NCBI GenBank assembly: GCA_036939975.1
Contig: JALLPB010000849.1
Location: 1-12,530 of the forward strand
DNA: 12,530 nucleotides
Reading direction: 5' to 3'
Source: Cyclostephanos tholiformis
Lineage: Eukaryota > Bacillariophyta > Thalassiosirophyceae > Thalassiosirales > Thalassiosiraceae
Position numbers and translations under genes: made by a program. Below the pieces are notes generated by a model that was not told where the DNA came from, made no database searches, and saw nothing but the letters and a program-made list of their open reading frames with translations. Positions 7,569 to 12,530 of the stretch are shown here, piece by piece; the first letter of the stretch is position 1, and every line of letters starts with the position of its first letter.

Positions 7569-9111
7569 TTAGATGTTAATGACACCCTTGGTCCCCAAGC
7601 CGTACCGAATCGCAGGAAGATGAAGTACCAAAAGATGTAGCATCGTATCTCGTACCAGCTCTCCCCTGGGGCGCAGAGAACCCATTACATCCAAGCCTTT
7701 GTCTCGTTTCGCTACAGTGCTCGTTGTCATCATGGGACCAAGACGGACCGACATCACGACCTCCATCATGCGCAAATGATTAGCCAGGACCTTCCTAGTG
7801 GCAGTAATTACCTCGCCATCACCGCCGTTGCCCGTGTCGCAATCATCGATGATGTCACGATCCGCAACGGCGAATCGTCCGAGGGGCAATCCTCGCAGCC
7901 AACAAGCGTCGAAGACCTCCTCGTCCGTCATGCCGACGCAGTATTCACCTTCCCCCCCCGACGACGATCGGCCCTCCTCGATCAAGGCCGCATCGTCCAA
8001 TATCACATCCTCTGCTATCGTCGTCAGTCTTCGCTCGAGATACATCCGGGGTAAGCAAATTTGGAGGAAGTACGGCGCGAACGCGGGGGGTAACAGTAGC
8101 GACGATGCGAGGTTGTTCGATAAGGCAAGGTGATGGATGTGGGATGATTGCAAATTGCACATCGCGGACGTGGGCTTGCCGCCGCCGTCGAATTCGTCGG
8201 TACAGCCTCGGCAAAAATTTCGTCGTATTAGATCGTAAAGCGTAAGCATGGATCGTTCGTCGAATACAGGTCCGGCGGCGTCCATTTCGAGGTACGTGAG
8301 CGACCTCAGGTACGATGGTGGGGGAATGTCGTGGCCATCGTCATAGTCGGGGCCCGCGGTTCGTGGTCCTCCCCCGTCCTCCTCCTCCTCGTCGTCGTCC
8401 CCCCCCCTCGGACCACGGATCAATGTCAATCCCGGCACGTTGATCATGCAACAACCCCAAAAATCCCCACCAGACAAAATCGCGTACCATACCAATCTCC
8501 TTCGATATTCCGAAGTGGCAAAGTCCAGCCGCTGCTCCTTCGTGTGGAATTGCCGACTTAACAATAATCGGGGGAATGCCATCCCTAGGAATAAAAATCC
8601 GTATCCCACGAATGGTACCAAGACGAATCCCGCCGCGGTGGGCAAGGATATCGATAAATCGCGCGATATCCGTCGAAGGTGTTCCAACGAACGACGGTTG
8701 GACGATGGGGAAGGACGTCTCTCCTGGTACAGAGGTGAACGATGCCTTCGCCCACTGCGATGATTATTATTCGAATCGTCGTGTCCGCCCGTCATTGCTC
8801 CGTAACGAGCAGCATTCGACGATTTGGGTAGGTGGCGTAGCAGGGCGTATGACGTCCTACCCTCCCCATCGATCGAACGCAGCATAATCGATCGTCGTCC
8901 ATCGTCACTACGGGGCCGACGGCCTTCCATGCGCTGTTGTATTCGCCGTCGCAGGAATTGACGCGTTAGTTCCGCCTCGCGTATGCGAAGGGATACCCTG
9001 TAATCGTCGAATAGGCGGGAAAGGCCATTGCGGAATAGATCGATCGATTCGAGGACCCTGCCGAACGGTTCGACAATCGTCGATGATGATCGCCGAGGGT
9101 CCGTCGTCGAG

Positions 9112-9143
<32 letters not shown>

Positions 9144-9278
9144 GTGGGAGTAAGAGGAGTAGGGGGCGCGCGACGATGGGAATCCCCCCCCCTTCCCCTC
9201 TCGTCCGTAGGGGCGAGTATTACAAGCTTTGCGTGGGAATGATGCCGCGACATCGCGAGCTCTAGCCAGGCCGAACAT
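7569..9278 (-). CDS. LETM1-like (Letm1 RBD domain) protein, probably mitochondrial inner membrane
   Basis: An uninterrupted 569-codon gene from ATG 9276-9278 to TAA 7569-7571. The frame is open a little further upstream to a TAG, but no earlier ATG exists. The N-terminus (MFGLARARDVAASFPRKA) is basic with small and hydrophobic residues, consistent with a mitochondrial presequence. A poly-Thr run follows at about residues 47-56, then a long Arg/Ser-rich region. One hydrophobic segment at about 213-235 (TAAGFVLVPFVGYGFLFLGM) is followed by FPRLLLSRQF, matching the LETM1 pattern of a membrane helix leading to FP..LPS.F. The C-terminal third (about 380-520), with HLALSNNLASSLLLP and EEVFDACWLRGLPLG, fits the ribosome-binding-like LETM1 domain. 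LETM1 proteins act in mitochondrial K+/H+ or Ca2+ exchange and volume control. The Asp/Glu/Gly-rich insert near 300-320 is unusual. The family call is from motif memory. Confidence 0.62.
9112..9142. repeat. GTC trinucleotide microsatellite inside the LETM1-like gene
   Basis: About ten GTC units in a row are read on the minus strand as ACG codons, giving a run of Thr near the N-terminus of the LETM1-like protein. Length variation would keep the frame and only change the Thr tract. Shorter runs of the same trinucleotide occur at 10139-10150 within the peroxiredoxin gene and just upstream of it at 10516-10529. Confidence 0.85.
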
Positions 9279-9305
9279 GATATGCAGAAAAAACAAAATA
9301 GTATT

Positions 9306-9402
9306 GTACCCGCCCAAGGTGATATTTACCTAGGTAGTACTACCTGTACCGTAGGTAACTTTTTACTGTTCCGATTCTCTACGGGTAGTAGGTATCGTAC
9401 CT
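9306..9402. promoter_or_regulatory. TACC/GGTA cluster upstream of the LETM1-like gene
   Basis: Within 96 bases directly upstream of the LETM1-like start there are nine TACC or GGTA tetramers: TACC at 9307, 9327, 9341, 9347 and 9398, and GGTA at 9333, 9354, 9384 and 9391. They form the perfect palindromes TACCTAGGTA (9327-9336) and AGGTAGTACTACCT (9332-9345), which overlap. The position, about 30 to 125 bases before the ATG, suggests a binding-site cluster in the promoter. No known diatom factor is assigned. Confidence 0.4.
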
Positions 9403-9908
9403 AATTATCTCCGTGTCATATATTATTTTGACTGAGCTTAACCAACCGACCACATCACTAGAGGAGATAAGAGGACTAATATTACCAGGAGAGCGAAGCG
9501 AAGGTGTTATCTGGTTTGCTCTAGAGAATATTGTTATCATATTATGCACTCCATAAGAATATTTCTATCGAATACGACACTGCCACTGCCCCTGCCAGAA
9601 ATTCAAACTCAGGGAGTCAATCGGTAACTGCGAATGTTCCCAAGATTCCTCAGCCGGGCATTTCCAACGAAGTGGTTAATTAAATCCTTGTCGAGTCATC
9701 ATCCTCATCCGGGCAAATTGAAAGGAGTTAACATGAAATCCCCGTCGAGTGTTTACATTACCACGTCCTTCATTTTCCCTTTTTTACTCAGAATTCTCCC
9801 ATCATCCTCGATCATCATCTTCCTCCCCCACTTTTGGATGAATCGATGGTCCCCGTGAACATCCCTCCGTCGCCCTCGACCAACGAACACCCCCCCCTTC
9901 TTCGCCAT
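9403..9908. other. Spacer between the peroxiredoxin 3' end and the LETM1-like promoter
   Basis: This AT-richer stretch has no supported gene. Short open frames on both strands look like chance. A weak inverted pair (GAGAGC near 9491 with GCTCT near 9518) lies between two AATATT words, and it is too short to call a structured RNA. It must contain the 3' untranslated end of the peroxiredoxin gene and the distal promoter of the LETM1-like gene. Confidence 0.5.
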
Positions 9909-10490
9909 TCACCCTCGGAGCAACGACAGGATGGCCTCGACTCCCGTGTTCGCCAGGTCGTCGCCGTCGTCATCGCCAATATTGAAAACGTCGAACCTTC
10001 CATCCCTCACGATCGCCGCGAATCGCCTGCATCTAACCCTCCCCATCCTCCACTCGGTGCAGTCGCACGTCATGCCGATCGATGCCGTCGCCTCACCGTT
10101 CCCGTCAGCGATTAGCACGACCGTCTTCGTCCCGCCGCCGTCGTCGTCGTCCCCCCCCTCCGCCCCTCCCCAGCATCCCGGCGTGGCATCGCCCCAGGCC
10201 TGCATCACGTACGCGTCGTTGACGGACATGCAGTAAACGGCCTCGACGCCCAGATTTACCAATTCGGGCATCCGATCGACGTATCCCGGTAGGTGAGCGC
10301 GGCTGCAAGTGGGCGTGAAGGCGCCGGGGACGCCGACGAGTATCGCGAGGCGGTGCGATCGGAGGAGGTTTCCGAAGTCGACGGCACGACTGGGTACGTC
10401 GCCACCGTCGCGGGTGCAGGTTCCGTCAAAGGCCCTCGCGAGGAGGTCCACGGTGATCCCGGGGGGTGGGATGGAAGGAGGAGGGGACAT
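9909..10490 (-). CDS. Type II (Prx5-like) peroxiredoxin
   Basis: An intact 193-codon gene from ATG 10488-10490 to TGA 9909-9911. Peroxiredoxins of this group reduce hydrogen and alkyl peroxides using a reactive Cys that is recycled by thioredoxin, glutaredoxin or glutathione. The peroxidatic site is PGAFTPTCSRAHLPGY with Cys62. Cys87 in AVYCMSVNDAYVMQAWG sits where plant-type PrxII enzymes carry the resolving Cys. The later blocks VLIADGNGEATASIGM and RFAAIVRDGRFDVFNI match the family. An odd feature is a Gly/Asp-rich insert of about 15 residues after the AWG motif (around 105-120). No targeting peptide is obvious from this ATG, so it looks cytosolic. The frame stays open upstream to a TGA without another ATG, so an unseen upstream exon cannot be excluded. 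Confidence 0.92.
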   Translation of the reverse strand: MSPPPSIPPPGITVDLLARAFDGTCTRDGGDVPSRAVDFGNLLRSHRLAILVGVPGAFTPTCSRAHLPGYVDRMPELVNLGVEAVYCMSVNDAYVMQAWGDATPGCWGGAEGGDDDDGGGTKTVVLIADGNGEATASIGMTCDCTEWRMGRVRCRRFAAIVRDGRFDVFNIGDDDGDDLANTGVEAILSLLRG

Positions 10491-10705
10491 GATCTCTGTG
10501 ATGTAGATATTTGTGTCGTCGTCGTCGTCCGTCGTTAGCGTGTATAGTACGACAATAACACCGGTTTTTCAACAGGGGGTTTGAGACAATGCTCTCTCGC
10601 TGAACTAAAAAATCCACTCTCTACATCTCGCAGGTAAAACCAAGATCGGGCAAAACATTTATGATTGGTTACCGACGCACCCCTACTTAATTAAGTAAAA
10701 TCTAC
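10491..10705. promoter_or_regulatory. Peroxiredoxin upstream region with a CCAAT word and a 14-base palindrome
   Basis: The stretch before the peroxiredoxin start holds a short GTC run at 10516-10529, a CCAAT word on the gene strand near 10662-10666 (about 170 bases upstream), and the perfect palindrome TACTTAATTAAGTA at 10684-10697, with TACTTAAT repeated at 10703-10710. The palindrome contains two TTAA words, the target used by piggyBac elements, and lies on the side of the piggyBac-type pseudogene. No piggyBac end (TTAACCC-like) is visible there. Any promoter role is inferred from position. Confidence 0.35.
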
Positions 10706-11292
10706 TTAATCTAGTATCGCCGACGACCCCCGTTTTGTTAGGATAGAATTTGACGACATCGGCCCCCAGCATATCGGCAAGTTGCTCATGGTGTGTAGAA
10801 TGCGAGAACTTGATGGTAACAATGTTCCCCATAGTTTAGGGGTTCGTTGGTGCATTCTCATGGCATGCCATCGGCTTTTTTCATGATCCAAAAAACACGG
10901 TTTCAGAAAAAAACTCGCCTCGCCAAAAATCCTACGTGGGAATACGTAAAAAACATACTGCATTTTGAGGAACCAATCATAACTCACAAAAAATCGATCA
11001 ACCATGAGACCGCCCCGGGCACGGCTTTGTCTCGGCGAGGGAGCACGCTGCTCTGTGCTCCTAAAATTCCTCTGCCCATCGAAAGTCATTGCTGAGACCA
11101 TCCTCAACCCCGTGAGGGACCAGCGGCTTGATGACCTCATCGCCGTTAGTCGTGAGGTGACAACAAGGGGGGGGAGGACATTCATGTCAATTTTTTATCG
11201 AAGCGACACCATCCCCGGCCGGCTCCATTCTGCAGAGCAATGGGGGACAGTGCTCAAGCAAGGAAGCGGCAAGATTTGGGGAGGGGAATCTG
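10706..11292 (+). other. Uncertain stretch upstream of the piggyBac-type pseudogene
   Basis: The plus strand shows partly open pieces in two frames: one from about 10713 to the stop near 10893, containing VRIEFDDIGPQHIGKLLM, and one at 10847-11095. The minus strand is open for 159 codons (11185-10706). I recognise none of them. Their position suggests a decayed N-terminal part of the transposase on the plus strand, since the piggyBac core follows directly, but the sequence alone does not show this. The minus-strand frame is more likely a shadow than a gene. Confidence 0.3.
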
Positions 11293-12530
11293 AAGCAATG
11301 CCGGCCGCCAATCCTGTCACCCCAAACAAGGTGAACGAGCCGATCGCGGACTTTGTCTTCAATGCCCAAATTGGGCGGAAGATATCGCCCTTGTTTGGGC
11401 AATGGGTTTTGAGGTCGACGATGACAACGCGCCCGCCCCTAAGAACATCCCACCGCCCGATACGCCTCTGTTTAGGTTGGGGGGAGGTCTCCACAAAGGG
11501 CAGGAGTGGGGATGGGATGGGATTGACCAGCGGGCCACGCTCGGGGGAGCGATGTACAATGGCCCGTTGTTCGCAGACATTCCTGGAGATCTTCCTCCAC
11601 CTCTTCCCCTTCCAATTCTTTACGAACGTGATTGTTGAGGGAACAAGTAACGCGCTTGTCAGGGTCGATAGTGCGCGGACGACGATCGGGGAGATGCTTC
11701 GATACGTCGGGATGTGGCTGCTGATGAGTTGCTACATGAAGTCGCCGGATTACTTTTGGCGATCCGTGCCACTGACGAGGACGACACCGGACAATGACGA
11801 GGACAAGGAAAATGACACCCTGTTGTTTACTTTCAACCAGTACATATCACGGCAGCAGTTCGTTGCGATCATTCGGCATCGCGGTTCACGTTGTCGAACC
11901 CCCCAACATTTTGGGATAAGTTTTGGGAGGTTAGGGAGATGATCACTGCCTGGAACAAGCACATGGCAAAGATCTTCCTTGCGGCATGGGTCATTTGCCT
12001 GGACGAGTTGATGTCCATCTGGCATAACAGATGGACTTGTCCTGGGTGGGTGTTTTGCCCTCGCAAACCCCACCCCTTCAGAAACAAATACCACACCACA
12101 TGCTGTGGATTGTCGGGCATTTTGTTTTCGATGGAGTTGGTTGAGGGGAGGGATCACCCTACACAGATCCAGGAGCGATTTTGCAAGCTCGGGCGGACAA
12201 CGGGACTGTTGATGCGGATGCTATCAATGTATTTCACGATGGGAAGGTATGTTGTGTTGGATTCGGGCTTCTGTGTGCTGCGGGCATTGATCAAATTGAA
12301 GAAGGTCAGCCTCTTTGGGTGTGCGGTCATTAAGAAGCGATGATTTTGGCCGGCGATGGTGCCGGGTGATGAGATGATGGAGGCTTTTGCCGAGGCGAAT
12401 GTCGGCACTTTGATGGCAATCCCCAGTGTGCTTGATGGTGTGAAGTATTTCTTGTGGGGGCTGAAGGAGCCATCATACGTGATGAAGATGATGGCGACAG
12501 GGGGTCCGTTGATTGCAAATGAGACTTGCA
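11293..12530 (+). pseudogene. piggyBac-type transposase (DDE_Tnp_1_7), broken, running off the right edge
   Basis: This is a remnant of a cut-and-paste transposase that would excise and insert at TTAA sites. It starts in one frame (about 11293-11575, with WAEDIALVWAMGFEVDDDN), shifts to a second (about 11575-11880, with FLHLFPFQFFTNVIVEG and GEMLRYVGMWLLMSCYMKS), then returns to the first (about 11880 to the end). The third piece carries FWDKFWEVREMITAWN and ICLDELMSIW, with the first catalytic Asp at 12002-12004, then CPRKPHPFRNKYH, and VVLDSGFCVL, with the second Asp at 12260-12262. A TGA at 12344-12346 falls after AVIKKR, where related proteins continue with another basic residue and then a WP motif. 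The frame stays open past it to the edge (FWPAMVPGDEMMEAF, KEPSYVMKMM). The third Asp would lie beyond the window. The two frame changes cancel, so they could be indels or sequence errors. The true start and element ends are not visible. Confidence 0.8.

Noticed and set aside
7776..8887. Plus-strand open frames inside the LETM1-like gene
   Set aside because: They are antisense shadows caused by the high GC content and codon bias of the minus-strand gene.
9480..9545. Possible structured RNA or tRNA between AATATT words
   Set aside because: Only a five-base inverted pair with a long loop is visible. No cloverleaf or anticodon stem could be built.
10706..11185. 159-codon open frame on the minus strand
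   Set aside because: No recognisable motif or domain. It overlaps the probable upstream part of a plus-strand transposase remnant, so a shadow is more likely.

Overview
The window looks like nuclear DNA of a microalga, most likely a diatom. It holds two intact, intronless, GC-rich genes rich in Arg, Gly and Asp (a LETM1-like protein and a type II peroxiredoxin). On both sides lie decayed class II-type mobile elements, including a piggyBac-type gene of a kind I recall as common in centric diatoms. The taxonomic call is inference from gene style; no rRNA, tRNA, CRISPR array or bacterial-style operon is visible.

Layout. Positions 60-660 are an array of alternating short palindromes built on GGGGATCCCC and ATTTTGAAAT. 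Positions 751-3631 (minus strand) are a heavily broken integrase gene, copy A. Positions 3632-4004 are non-coding with a few short direct repeats. Positions 4005-4262 are a second, unrelated repeat cluster built on CAAATGCATTTG. Positions 4418-7117 (minus) are a second, better preserved integrase gene, copy B. The CAAATGCATTTG motif returns at 7391-7474 on the far side of B. Then come a LETM1-like gene (7569-9278, minus), a 630-base spacer with a TACC/GGTA cluster, a peroxiredoxin (9909-10490, minus), a spacer, and a piggyBac-type transposase pseudogene (about 11293 to the right edge, plus).

A and B line up with each other from end to end: an N-terminal region with an acidic linker, an HHCC zinc-binding module, a DDE integrase core, a long linker, a small conserved C-terminal block, and a terminal cysteine-rich CXC-like cluster. 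They resemble the integrase family seen in the host genes KRBA2 and ZBED9/SCAND3. No reverse transcriptase, protease or RNase H was found in or between them, so they look like RT-less, integrase-driven transposons (Ginger-like in concept). They are clearly diverged from one another, and each has its own type of flanking repeat. Each has lost a different catalytic residue: A lacks the first Asp and B lacks the Glu.

The two host genes share a strand but not an obvious function. The LETM1-like protein is expected in the mitochondrial inner membrane. The peroxiredoxin removes peroxides with thiol reductants. The mobile elements are inactive as read here; each carries several frameshifts or stops.
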